This document shows positions 35,693-43,237 of a stretch of DNA of 64,000 nucleotides, one piece after another. The position numbers and the translations under genes were made by a program. The stretch is from Chloroflexota bacterium. GTDB taxonomy: Bacteria > Chloroflexota > UBA11872. Position 1 is the stretch's first letter. The number at the start of each line of letters is the position of its first letter. The DNA lies in the NCBI GenBank assembly GCA_022821645.1, contig JAJEDE010000022.1, positions 177,838-241,837 of the forward strand, given 5' to 3'. Below the pieces are notes generated by a model. It saw nothing but the letters and a program-made list of their open reading frames with translations. It was not told the DNA's origin and made no database searches.

Positions 35693-35729
35693 GCGGGGCC
35701 GCGTGGACTGATTCCTCACGCGGCCCCGC
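35693..35729. terminator. Strong GC-rich hairpin, terminator-like
   Basis: A perfect 13-bp stem (GCGGGGCCGCGTG paired with CACGCGGCCCCGC) and an 11-nt loop, shortly after the 32-residue membrane peptide. No T tract follows, so function as an intrinsic terminator is likely but not certain. Confidence 0.6.
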
Positions 35730-36056
35730 CCTGTTCAGATCGCAAGAGGTGACAGACCCTCAAGAGAGCTATTGCCCTTGCGGCCCGGCAGCTGACGAGT
35801 TGCCGTTCGACTCGGTCGCTTGAAGACTCACGTTGGCAGGTTCAGGGCACGTCCAGCACGAACGCCCGGCTGCGGTTGTCCGGAAGACCTCGCACGAATC
35901 TCCGCCGCGGCAGTCCGGAGGCGGCCGCGGCTGATTCTTCGGTCGTGCCCTGATGAAGCGACGACTCGCCCATGGGCGGCTGTCGGAGCAGAGACCATGA
36001 GTTGGAGCGCACGCGAGCGTAGGCTTTAGCACTGGTTGCGGACGTTGGGTAGGCGG
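35730..36056. other. Gap without a recognisable gene
   Basis: Several open frames exist on both strands, but their translations are Arg/Pro-rich with no family resemblance and no Shine-Dalgarno. Nothing else is seen. Confidence 0.4.
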
Positions 36057-36269
36057 ATGTCGACTCCAGGGCCGTTGTTTTTCGTGTTTCTCTTGGCGGC
36101 GGTGGCGTTTGGGTGGAAGACGGCGAGCGTGGCGGGGAAGAAGGATCAGCCGGAGCATTGGGGCGAGTTCTGGGTGCCGGCGTGGTTTTTTGTGGGGTTT
36201 TTGCTGGGACCGATCGGGCTGCTGATTGCAATGTCGCTGGCGGACAAGCCGCCGCGGCCGCCGTATTGA
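36057..36269 (+). CDS. Small two-span membrane protein
   Basis: 70 residues from ATG 36057. Two hydrophobic segments (PLFFVFLLAAVAFGW near the start and WFFVGFLLGPIGLLIAMSLA near the end) flank a polar loop GKKDQPEHWGEFW. The codon choice is G-rich and unlike the C-rich genes upstream. The overall pattern is that of a superinfection- or phospholipase_D-nuclease-like N-terminal membrane segment, but no family is assigned. Confidence 0.5.
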   Translation: MSTPGPLFFVFLLAAVAFGWKTASVAGKKDQPEHWGEFWVPAWFFVGFLLGPIGLLIAMSLADKPPRPPY

Positions 36270-36296
36270 GGCGGTAGGCGGATCTGAGACCCAGCA

Positions 36297-37049
36297 CTAC
36301 GAACTTTGCGGCGTGGGGCGGGTGACGCAGACGTAGCGGTTGAGAGTAAAGAGGTAGTCGCCGCGGGTGGCGGTGTGGTGGAGGTCGGCGAGGAAGTCGT
36401 CGAGTTGGGTGGGGGCGATATCGCCAGTTTGGCGGAGCCAGTCGTGGATGACCTGGGCCTGGCGGTGGCCGAGGGTGTGGGGGGCGAATTCGCGTTCGGT
36501 GATGACGCGGACGTGGACCTGGATGTCATGCAGGCCCGCCTGACGCATGAGTGATGGCGCCGCGCGCCCGATCCAGCCGTTGGGTCCGGTGTCGCAGAAG
36601 GCACGCAAGACGCGGCGGGCGCGGGCGGTGTCCTGAGCAGCGTAGACGAGGGTGTCCCAGTCGGTGTCGTCAGTGAGGATGTGGCCGTTGGGCGTGCAGA
36701 CGCGGGTGGCTTCCTGGAGGTAGCGGACTGGGTCTTTGATCCACTCAAGGGACTCGTTTTCGACCACGCAGTCAAAGGTGTCGCTTGGGAAGGGGAGACG
36801 CTGGGCGTCGGCGATGGTGGCGTCGAAGTCGCGGTTGGCGGGGTTCCAGCGGCGCTTTCGTTCAAGGCCAACGCGGCGCGGGATGCCCAGGTCGGCCGCG
36901 ACTTGGAGCAGGCGGCCGTCACCGGTGCCGACGTCGAGGAGGCGCTGGGGTTGCGGCGTGGCGAGGGTGAGGAGCCATCCATAATGGGCGCGGAGGCTGG
37001 CCGGCATTGAAGCGCGGCACGGGCGAGCGGCCGACGGGGAATCGCTCAC
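36297..37049 (-). CDS. Class I SAM-dependent methyltransferase
   Basis: 250 residues from GTG 37047-37049; ATG 37005-37007 (MPASLRAHYGWLL) is an alternative. Motif I is LLDVGTGDGRLLQVAADLG. DAQRLPFPSDTFDCVVENES is the typical post-I/II region of UbiE-like methyltransferases. The C-terminal part DWLRQTGDIAPTQLDDFLAD resembles small-molecule methyltransferases from natural product or quinone pathways. The substrate is unknown. It is convergent with the small membrane protein and divergent from BrnT. Confidence 0.88.
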   Translation of the reverse strand: MSDSPSAARPCRASMPASLRAHYGWLLTLATPQPQRLLDVGTGDGRLLQVAADLGIPRRVGLERKRRWNPANRDFDATIADAQRLPFPSDTFDCVVENESLEWIKDPVRYLQEATRVCTPNGHILTDDTDWDTLVYAAQDTARARRVLRAFCDTGPNGWIGRAAPSLMRQAGLHDIQVHVRVITEREFAPHTLGHRQAQVIHDWLRQTGDIAPTQLDDFLADLHHTATRGDYLFTLNRYVCVTRPTPQSS

Positions 37050-37133
37050 GGGGAGTGCCGCATGCCGAGCTTTGGAACGACGCCGCGATCACTGATTCCG
37101 AGCCGTTTCGCGCGGTTGCACGCTGCGGCTGCT

Positions 37134-37155
37134 GTAACTACAATGGTGTAGCTAC
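37134..37155. promoter_or_regulatory. Candidate BrnA operator
   Basis: Half-sites GTAACTAC (37134-37141) and GTAGCTAC (37148-37155) form an imperfect inverted repeat with a 6-nt spacer. The brnT start codon lies 2 nt beyond, where a repressor could block initiation. BrnA is known to autoregulate its operon; the site itself is inferred. Confidence 0.35.
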
Positions 37156-37157
37156 GC

Positions 37158-37460
37158 ATGGTCAGGCGACTTCGATGGACATGGGACTGGGAGAAGGAAC
37201 GAGCAAATCGAACGAAGCACGGACTCCGTTTCAAGATAGCGGCTCGCGTGTTCGATGATCCCACGGCCATTTCGCGTCGTGACCCGTACCAAGATGAAGA
37301 GCGCTGGCGAACGATCGGGACGGTAAAAACGTCGATTGTGTTCGTCGTTCACACGTGGCCCGAGGACGACTGGCCGACCGGTGGCGACGCGGGTCGGATC
37401 ATCAGCGCACGAAAAGCCACGGCTGAAGAGAGGATGGCCTATGCGGAACGACGTTTCTGA
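37158..37460 (+). CDS. brnT: BrnT family ribonuclease toxin
   Basis: 100 residues with the BrnT pattern: WDWEKERANRTKHGLRFKIA, ARVFDDPTAISRRDP, ERWRTIGTV, IVFVVHTW and the end RIISARKATAEERMAY. BrnT is a RelE-fold ribonuclease that halts translation, neutralised by BrnA. It carries a longer loop (PEDDWPTGGDAG) before the ISARKA motif. It overlaps brnA by 20 nt, the usual toxin-first order of this system. Confidence 0.93.
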   Translation: MVRRLRWTWDWEKERANRTKHGLRFKIAARVFDDPTAISRRDPYQDEERWRTIGTVKTSIVFVVHTWPEDDWPTGGDAGRIISARKATAEERMAYAERRF

Positions 37461-37737
37461 CTTCACTAAGGAAGAGTTGGCGGAGCTTGAGGCGCTTGAG
37501 GCGTTGCCGGATGACCAGATCGACACGTCGGATATCCCCGAGACGCTGGATTGGTCCGGGGCCAAGCGCGGGCTGTTCTACCGGCCTGTCAAGCAGCAGA
37601 TCACGCTGCGGCTGGACGCGGACGTGGTGGCATGGTTCAAGCAGCAGGCTCCGGGCGGTCGCGGGTATCAGACGGATATCAACCGCGCGCTGCGTTCGCA
37701 CGTGCAGCAAGCTGAACGGCAAGCGGCCGGATCTTAG
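37441..37737 (+). CDS. brnA: BrnA family antitoxin
   Basis: 98 residues from ATG 37441, overlapping brnT. The acidic N-terminus (FTKEELAELEALEALPDDQI) and the motif DWSGAKRGLFYRPVKQQITLRLDADVVAWFKQ lead to a ribbon-helix-helix DNA-binding C-terminus (GRGYQTDINRALRSHV). BrnA binds and inhibits BrnT and represses the operon. A likely operator overlaps the brnT start region. Confidence 0.93.
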   Translation: MRNDVSDFTKEELAELEALEALPDDQIDTSDIPETLDWSGAKRGLFYRPVKQQITLRLDADVVAWFKQQAPGGRGYQTDINRALRSHVQQAERQAAGS

Positions 37738-37780
37738 TCACCGCGCACCAGACCGACACGCGTAGCTGAACGCCGCCGAG

Positions 37781-38665
37781 CTACGCGACGGCCGGGATGG
37801 CGAGGCGGGGTTCGGCGCGTGGGGGGCGCTGGGCGGCGATGGCGGCGGTTTGTTCGGCGGCGCCGAGCGGGCGGAAGCGGTTGGCGGCGGAGAAGATGCG
37901 GGGGAGGAGGGTGGTTTCGCCAGTTGACGGGGCGGTGTGGACGGGCTGGGAGAGGACCCACCACAGGGCCTGGTCGATCTGGGGTTGCTCGCGATGGGGG
38001 TCGTACCAGCAGCTGAGTTCCTGGGGGCCGTCGCCCCAACCGCCGCGGGCGAGCATTTTGATGGTCTGGACGCCGACGTTGCGTTCCCGGCAGGCGTTCA
38101 GCAGGGCCTCGGCGTCGCGGCGGTAGTCGGGGTTGAGGTAGATGGCGGCGGCGAGGGGGAACATGACGGTGTCGAAGTCGAAACGGTTGAGGGCCTCGAG
38201 TTGGACGGCGGGGGCGAGGGGGCCGTGGCCAGTGATGCCGATGTAACGGGTGAGGCCCTGGTCACGCATCTCGACGAGGGCTTCGATGGCGCCGCCGGGT
38301 TGGGTGACCTGGTCGAGGTCGTCGAAATCGACGACGGAGTGGAGTTGGAAGAGGTCAAAGGTCTCCACGCCGAGGCGTAGCTGGCAGGAGCGGATGTTGT
38401 CCCAGGCCTCTTCTCGGGTGCGGCCGCGGGTTTTGGCGCCGATGAACCAGCCTTCGTCCAGCAGCCGGGGCATCCAGGGGGCCATGTGTTCCATGGCGTT
38501 GCCGTAGGTGGGGGCGATATCCAGGTGGTTGACGCCGGCGGCGAGGGCTTGCTCGACAGCTGTGTCGACCACGGCCTGGGGCAGGTCGGCGCGGCCGAGG
38601 CCGGCGGCGCCGAGGGTGACGACGGAACTGTGGTGGTCTATGCGGCCGAGTTTGCGGCGTTGCAT
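37781..38665 (-). CDS. Aldo/keto reductase
   Basis: 294 residues from ATG 38663-38665. It starts MQRRKLGRIDHHSSVVTLGA. The catalytic Asp/Tyr region includes HLDIAPTYGNAMEHMAPWM and GAKTRGRTREEAW supplies the Lys. HSVVDFDDLDQ and GITGHGPLAPA follow in family order. The length suits bacterial NAD(P)H-dependent aldo/keto reductases. The C-terminal part (ending PPRAEPRLAIPAVA) is unlike iron-sulfur variants. The substrate is unknown. Confidence 0.9.
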   Translation of the reverse strand: MQRRKLGRIDHHSSVVTLGAAGLGRADLPQAVVDTAVEQALAAGVNHLDIAPTYGNAMEHMAPWMPRLLDEGWFIGAKTRGRTREEAWDNIRSCQLRLGVETFDLFQLHSVVDFDDLDQVTQPGGAIEALVEMRDQGLTRYIGITGHGPLAPAVQLEALNRFDFDTVMFPLAAAIYLNPDYRRDAEALLNACRERNVGVQTIKMLARGGWGDGPQELSCWYDPHREQPQIDQALWWVLSQPVHTAPSTGETTLLPRIFSAANRFRPLGAAEQTAAIAAQRPPRAEPRLAIPAVA

Positions 38666-38801
38666 GGGTGAGGCCTCGGCGTGGGGGTTTGAGCAGTCTA
38701 GATGGTGGCGGGGAATCAGTCTGTTTCTTGGCACCTGACTCGTTTTCTGTCAGCCTTTAAGTACGAGCCCTCTTCCACGAGTTGGACCTAGGAGTCTGGC
38801 T

Positions 38802-39200
38802 ATGACGACTTGTGACTGCTGCTCTGATCAAGACCGTGACTGCGGCTGCGACCAGGCCCCTGAATGCTGCCAAGATCCGGAACGCGACTGCTGCTGAGAT
38901 CACGACGGTGACCGCGGCTGTAATCGAGAGCCGTGTGTCGGTGTTGGCGAGCAACGGCCGTTGGATGAGGTGGCGAAGGCGCTGACGGGCAAGGCCTACA
39001 AGATCTAGGCGCTGATCCCCGCCGGGTATAGCCGCTCTGAGATTGCGGGATTCCTTGGAATCCGCCACCAGCACGTGCGAAACGTGCCGGTGCGTAACGC
39101 ATTATGTAAACCCAGCTCCGTCGGCCCATGCCTACCAAAGCCATCTTTGCAGTTGGCGGCCGTAGGAGGGATGCCGGCGGTGACGGCAAATGGGGCTTGA
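38802..39200 (+). pseudogene. Decayed third copy of the HTH-AbrB/PIN toxin-antitoxin module, with Cys-rich start
   Basis: One reading frame is interrupted by an in-frame TGA (38895) and TAG, and otherwise aligns with the antitoxin at 40455: a Cys-rich N-terminus, DEVAKALTGKAYKI, then AGYSRSEIAGFLGIRHQHV. It then jumps in frame to LQLAAVGGMPAVTANGA, matching the PIN toxin C-terminus at 40255-40310. The AbrB domain and most of the toxin are therefore deleted. The first 31 codons, with a GGAG Shine-Dalgarno, could still yield a peptide with ten Cys residues. Confidence 0.75.
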
Positions 39201-39327
39201 TGGGGCGAGTCTTATGTGCGATGGGACGTGGCTGGCCCTGCGCCAGTCGTCATCAAACAGTACAAGACGCGTTCTTTGCCAGAAAACCACTTCTCTGACA
39301 CACTTTTCTTGAACGTCACCCATACGT

Positions 39328-39966
39328 ATGCGTGGCCGAATGACCACCTACATCGACGGCTCGCAGCGGCCGCCAGTAGCCCAGGTCACCGCAGGACTGA
39401 CGAGCAAGGCTGCGAAGATCCGGACGCTGTTTCGGGCGGGCTATAGCCGCCGGGAAATAGGCGAGCACCTCGGAATCAGCCCTCAATACGTCTACAAAGT
39501 CCTCACAACGCCGACCCGAACGTGGACGCCGACCAGGGAACCACAGTTGCGTCCGAGGCCGGAAGGGGATAGCGACGCCAGCGAGCGCGGGTCGAGCGCA
39601 ACGACTCGGCAGATCGCCGACATCACGGCCTACGGCCAGGATGACGAGCTGGAACAGGTGCGCATCGTGATTGGGCCTGCGGGTCGGGTCGTTATCCCAG
39701 CGGCCTTCCGCAGGGCGCTGGGCGTGGAGCCGGGTGACGCTGTGAGCATTCGAATGGAGAACGACGAACTGCGCATGGTGAGCTTCGATACGGAGACCCG
39801 TCGGCTTCGCGAAACGCTGGCGCGTTACGTGCCGGAGGGCGTGAGCGTGGTGGATGAGTTACTCAAGGAGCGCCGGCGGGAGGTGGCCGCGGAGGAGGCC
39901 GCCGTTGCGCAGATCAAGGCTCGGCAGGAACAGGCAGAGACCAGCAAGGTCAAGAATCCCGAATGA
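39328..39966 (+). CDS. Antitoxin with N-terminal HTH and C-terminal AbrB/MazE-type domain (copy 1)
   Basis: 212 residues from ATG 39328; ATG 39340 is possible. Residues about 23-60 form a helix-turn-helix (AAKIRTLFRAGYSRREIGEH, then LGISPQYVYKVL). A variable linker leads to a SpoVT/AbrB swapped-hairpin domain (about 110-150, VIGPAGRVVIPAAFRRALGV). The C-terminal helical tail (RYVPEGVSVVDELLKERRRE), rich in Ala/Glu, is the expected toxin-binding part. It overlaps the PIN toxin by 4 nt. A double DNA-binding architecture is unusual for a VapB-like antitoxin. Confidence 0.82.
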   Translation: MRGRMTTYIDGSQRPPVAQVTAGLTSKAAKIRTLFRAGYSRREIGEHLGISPQYVYKVLTTPTRTWTPTREPQLRPRPEGDSDASERGSSATTRQIADITAYGQDDELEQVRIVIGPAGRVVIPAAFRRALGVEPGDAVSIRMENDELRMVSFDTETRRLRETLARYVPEGVSVVDELLKERRREVAAEEAAVAQIKARQEQAETSKVKNPE

Positions 39967-40349
39967 GCCGCGTCGTGTTGGACGCTTCGGCGATGCTGGC
40001 TTTTACGCTCGGAGAACCTGGCGGGCAAGTCGTGGAGGGCTACCTGGGCGACGCGCTGGCCTCGCCGGTCAACGTAGCCGAGGTCGGCTCGCGCATGGTT
40101 GACCTCGGGATTGCGTGGACCGAGATTCGGCGGTCCATCGCCCATATGTCCTTGGAGGTCGTGCCTTTGGACAGAGCCCAGGGATTGGCAACGGCCGGTC
40201 TCCGTGACGCCACGCGACATCGCGGGCTTTCGCTTGGCGATCGGGCCTGTTTGCAGTTGGCGGCGATGCGGGGATTGCCGGCGGTGACGGCGGATCGGGC
40301 GTGGGCGGAGTTGGAGGTTGGGGTGGAGGTGCGGTTGATTCGGGAGTGA
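39963..40349 (+). CDS. PIN-domain ribonuclease toxin, VapC-like (copy 1)
   Basis: 128 residues. PIN-domain acidic residues are seen in VVLDASAMLAF (first Asp), NVAEVGSRM (Glu), LSLGDRACLQLA (Asp) and AVTADRAWAEL (last Asp). VapC toxins cut tRNA or rRNA and are held by the upstream antitoxin. It starts within the last codons of the antitoxin gene. It is about 65% similar by eye to the copy at 41027-41413, indicating tandem duplication. Confidence 0.88.
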   Translation: MSRVVLDASAMLAFTLGEPGGQVVEGYLGDALASPVNVAEVGSRMVDLGIAWTEIRRSIAHMSLEVVPLDRAQGLATAGLRDATRHRGLSLGDRACLQLAAMRGLPAVTADRAWAELEVGVEVRLIRE

Positions 40350-40454
40350 GGCGGCATCAGACCTAGCAAACCTATCATTTGGCTTATACAAGTTTGATTG
40401 CCATACTCTGGATACACTGCCAGTTGATCGCACGGCGGTCGAAGGATCGTACTG

Positions 40455-41030
40455 ATGGCGCACTGTGAATGCAGCTGTGATGACGGGGCCTGTGTCTGTT
40501 CGTATGGCCGGCAGCCGGCGGACGAGGTGGTGGCCGGGCTGACGACCAAAGCCGACAAGATCCGGGCGTTATTCCAGACGGGGTATAGCCGGTCGGAGAT
40601 TGCGGGATTCCTGGGCATCCGCTACCAGCATGTGCGGAACGTGTTGGTGCAGAGCGGGTTTATGGAGACGCAGCTGAGCCGGCCGATGCCGTCCGGTGAT
40701 GTCGAATTGAAGGACTCGCTGCCGGTGCTGGTGCGGACGGCGCTCGGGCCGGGGGGACGGGTGGTGATTCCGGCGGCCTATCGGAGGGCGCTTGAGGTTG
40801 ACGAGGGCGATTACATCGTGATGCAGATGGATGGGGACGAGTTGCGGGTGGTGAATGACGAGAAGGAGTTCGCGCGCGTTCAGGAGATGATTGCCAGCTA
40901 CGTGCCCGAGGGTGTGAGCCTGGTGGATGAGTTGATTGCTGAGCGGCGACGGGAAGCCGCGGCCGAGGAAGCCGAGATTGCCGAGATAAAGGCAAGGCAG
41001 GCCAGATCAGCGGCGACGGAGCCCAAGTGA
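40455..41030 (+). CDS. Antitoxin with Cys-rich start, HTH and AbrB/MazE-type domain (copy 2)
   Basis: 191 residues from ATG 40455, with GAAGGAT upstream. The N-terminus MAHCECSCDDGACVCSYGRQ has five Cys within 15 residues, a possible metal or redox site absent from copy 1. A helix-turn-helix follows (DKIRALFQTGYSRSEIAGFL, GIRYQHVRNVL), then an AbrB domain (ALGPGGRVVIPAAYRRALEV) and an acidic helical tail ending in AEIKARQARS. It overlaps the toxin start by 4 nt. The AbrB domain and tail align closely with copy 1. Confidence 0.82.
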   Translation: MAHCECSCDDGACVCSYGRQPADEVVAGLTTKADKIRALFQTGYSRSEIAGFLGIRYQHVRNVLVQSGFMETQLSRPMPSGDVELKDSLPVLVRTALGPGGRVVIPAAYRRALEVDEGDYIVMQMDGDELRVVNDEKEFARVQEMIASYVPEGVSLVDELIAERRREAAAEEAEIAEIKARQARSAATEPK

Positions 41031-41413
41031 GCCGGGCCGTATTGGACGCCTCGGCCATCCTGGCGCTTTTCCGCAGGGAACGTGGCGCCGAGGTGGTGGC
41101 GGGCTACCGGGGCGACGCCGTTGCTTCGTCCGTCAATGTCGCCGAGGTCGTTTCCAGGCTCTCCGATGAGGGACTGAACCCGACGCAGTGGCACTACGCC
41201 GTTACGATGCTTGAACTCGAAGTCGTTGCCTTTGACGAGAGCCAGGCAATTGCGTCGGGACGGCTTCGAAACTCGACGAGGCACCGAGGGCTCTCGCTGG
41301 GCGATCGGGCCTGTTTGCAGTTGGCGGCGCAACGGGGGTTGCCGGCGGTGACAGCAGATCGGGCCTGGGCGGGGTTGGACGTTGGGGTAGAGGTGCGCGT
41401 GATTCGGGACTAG
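41027..41413 (+). CDS. PIN-domain ribonuclease toxin, VapC-like (copy 2)
   Basis: 128 residues, the same length as copy 1. Conserved acidic positions lie in AVLDASAILALF, NVAEVVSRL, LSLGDRACLQLA and AVTADRAWAGL. The C-terminal third is nearly identical to copy 1, while the middle (SDEGLNPTQWHYAVTMLELE) differs, which may reflect changed antitoxin pairing or RNA target (inference). It is translationally coupled to its antitoxin. Confidence 0.88.
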   Translation: MSRAVLDASAILALFRRERGAEVVAGYRGDAVASSVNVAEVVSRLSDEGLNPTQWHYAVTMLELEVVAFDESQAIASGRLRNSTRHRGLSLGDRACLQLAAQRGLPAVTADRAWAGLDVGVEVRVIRD

Positions 41414-41432
41414 GCGGGTTGGCACGCTCCAG

Positions 41433-42467
41433 TTAGCCGCAGACATCGCGGAAGACGCGGAGGTGATTGAGGCCCAGGAATCTACGAAGGTCGGGCTCGG
41501 ACCAGCCGCGGCCGGCGAGGCCCTGGGTGATCCGGGGAACTTGGCGAGCGTCGTCCAGCAGGTAGGAGCCGCCGTCGAAGTCGGAGCCGAAACCGACGTG
41601 GTCGATGCCGGCAACGTTGACGGCGTGTTCCACGTGGTCGAGGTAGAGCTCAAGGGTGGGGTTGGTCCAGTGCACGAAGTGGTGGACGCAACTAACGCCC
41701 ACCACCCCGCCGCCGTCGGCGATGGCCTTCATCTGGTCATCGTGGAGGTTGCGGCCGTGTTCGTTGAGGGCGCGGCAGGAGCTGTGGCTGGCGACAACGG
41801 GAGCCGTGCTGGCCTGCATGGCGTGCCAGAAGGCGGGGACGCTGAGGTGGGAGACGTCGACCAGCATGCCGAGATCGTTCATGGCGGCGATGAGGTCGTG
41901 GCCGAACTCGGTGAGGCCGCCGCCGGAGTGGTGGGCGCGCTCGCCGTCGCCGGCGTAGGTGCGGATGGAGTGGGTAATGGTCATGGTGCGGACGCCCACC
42001 TGGTAGAGCATGGGCAGGACGTACAGGCTGCGTTCCAGGGCCTCGGAGTTCTCGATGGCGAGCACGACGGCGACTTTGCCGGCGGCCTTGGCGGCCAGGA
42101 TGTCGTCGGCGCTGAGAGCCAGGGCGATTTCGTCCGAATGGGCCTGGATTTCGGCGTGAAACCAGCCGAAGCCATCCAGCACATAGGCCAGGTGGTTGCC
42201 CCACGCGCGGGTGTTGTCCACGGCAAAGTAGCCGCAGTCCAGGCCGCCCGCGCGCATGGCGGGCAGGTCGGACTGGATGCGGATTTCAGCAGTGTCAACG
42301 GGTCCGCGCAAATAGCCGATCAGGCTCTCGGGGGAGTCACGGGACAGGGCGTCGGGCCCGGCCATGCTCTGCCCATCACGACGGATAAGGCCAACGATGG
42401 TGTCGTTGTGGGAGTCGATGACCAGGGCGTCACGGTGAAGCGCTTGCCAGTCGTAGTCAGGGGTCAT
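41433..42467 (-). CDS. Membrane dipeptidase (renal dipeptidase family M19)
   Basis: 344 residues from ATG 42465-42467. The N-terminal VIDSHNDT gives the first metal ligands (HxD). Further M19 features are AIENSEAL, SIRTYAGDGERAHHSGGGLT, MLVDVSHLS, PVVASHSSCRAL and GIDHVGFGSDFDGG. The family hydrolyses dipeptides, including those with D-residues, using two zinc ions. No signal peptide is seen, so it is probably cytoplasmic. It may work with the D-aminoacylase and S9 peptidase genes. Confidence 0.93.
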   Translation of the reverse strand: MTPDYDWQALHRDALVIDSHNDTIVGLIRRDGQSMAGPDALSRDSPESLIGYLRGPVDTAEIRIQSDLPAMRAGGLDCGYFAVDNTRAWGNHLAYVLDGFGWFHAEIQAHSDEIALALSADDILAAKAAGKVAVVLAIENSEALERSLYVLPMLYQVGVRTMTITHSIRTYAGDGERAHHSGGGLTEFGHDLIAAMNDLGMLVDVSHLSVPAFWHAMQASTAPVVASHSSCRALNEHGRNLHDDQMKAIADGGGVVGVSCVHHFVHWTNPTLELYLDHVEHAVNVAGIDHVGFGSDFDGGSYLLDDARQVPRITQGLAGRGWSEPDLRRFLGLNHLRVFRDVCG

Positions 42468-42525
42468 GGGTTGGCTGTCTGAGGGGGTGTGCTGGGTTGG
42501 ATGGTGCCATGTGGGGCGAAGATGA

Positions 42526-42855
42526 TCAGTCTCCGGACGGTTCTCGCAGCCAGGCCGGGATGTCGCGGGCCGCGTGCAGGACTCGCCAGACGTCGATGTC
42601 CTCTTCCCGTTCGACGTTAAAGACCAGAAAAGGAAAGTCCTTGACCACCCACGAGCGAAGGCCGGGCAGGGACAGTTCGTCCGCGTAGCGGGGCGAACCG
42701 CCGGCCGGATGATCTGCCACTTGGCGGAAGGCATCTTCCAGTGCGTCGATAAAGGCCAGCGCAACCGACGCTCCAGCCTCGGTCAGATAGTGCTCGACCG
42801 CCTCGTCGACATCGCGCCTCGCGAGTTCGCGAAGTTCGACAGGCTTTTCGGTCAC
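42526..42855 (-). CDS. parE: RelE/ParE family toxin
   Basis: 109 residues from GTG 42853-42855. It shows the ParE pattern: ELRELARRDVDEAVEHYLTE, LAFIDALEDAFRQVADHPAGG, LPGLRSWVVKDFPFLVFNVE and IDVWRVLHAARDIPAWL. ParE toxins inhibit gyrase. The start codon overlaps the parD stop by 4 nt (GTGA), so they are coupled in antitoxin-first order. Confidence 0.9.
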   Translation of the reverse strand: MTEKPVELRELARRDVDEAVEHYLTEAGASVALAFIDALEDAFRQVADHPAGGSPRYADELSLPGLRSWVVKDFPFLVFNVEREEDIDVWRVLHAARDIPAWLREPSGD

Positions 42856-43091
42856 CGCCGGCCGGCTTCGCGGACGCGATCGCGAAGCTGGCCGAAATAG
42901 TCAGAGTCAGCAGTAACCGCCGGCGGTGAGGCCGCGCCTTCGAGGAGGAGGCCGCGCAGGTGCTGACGATCCTGGTCTTTGCGGATCAATTCGCGGACGT
43001 ACTCGCTTGACGAGCTGTAGCCGCGGGACCTGACCTGCCGGTCCACAAAGGACTTGAGGGCCTGGGGGAGCGAGATGTTCATGGTGCTCAT
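42852..43091 (-). CDS. parD: ParD-type ribbon-helix-helix antitoxin
   Basis: 79 residues. The start MSTMNISLPQALKSFVDRQV gives the DNA-binding strand, and YSSSSEYVRELIRKDQDRQHL the two helices. The C-terminal tail (ADSDYFGQLRDRVREAGR) would wrap around the toxin. Paired with parE downstream. Two TTGGCAA repeats lie upstream and may be its operator. Confidence 0.9.
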   Translation of the reverse strand: MSTMNISLPQALKSFVDRQVRSRGYSSSSEYVRELIRKDQDRQHLRGLLLEGAASPPAVTADSDYFGQLRDRVREAGRR

Positions 43092-43109
43092 GAAGTGACG
43101 CTAGCGGCC

Positions 43110-43126
43110 TTGGCAAAGTTTGGCAA
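43110..43126. promoter_or_regulatory. Direct-repeat candidate operator for parDE
   Basis: TTGGCAA occurs at 43110-43116 and 43120-43126, exactly one helical turn apart, 19 nt before the parD start. Such spacing suits a ribbon-helix-helix autorepressor. Seen only as sequence. Confidence 0.3.
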
Positions 43127-43237
43127 GACGCAAGATCTGCCCTGGAGTAGCTTTCTTCCTCCAAGCATTGGGGATTGATCGACTGACTTCCCAGGCGCCT
43201 TGCATCGACCCCTTGGATACGACTACCGCCGGGATCG

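Noticed and set aside
35769..36297. Overlapping minus-strand frames near 36 kb
   Set aside because: Pro/Arg/Ser-rich translations without Shine-Dalgarno; part overlaps a better-supported small membrane gene.
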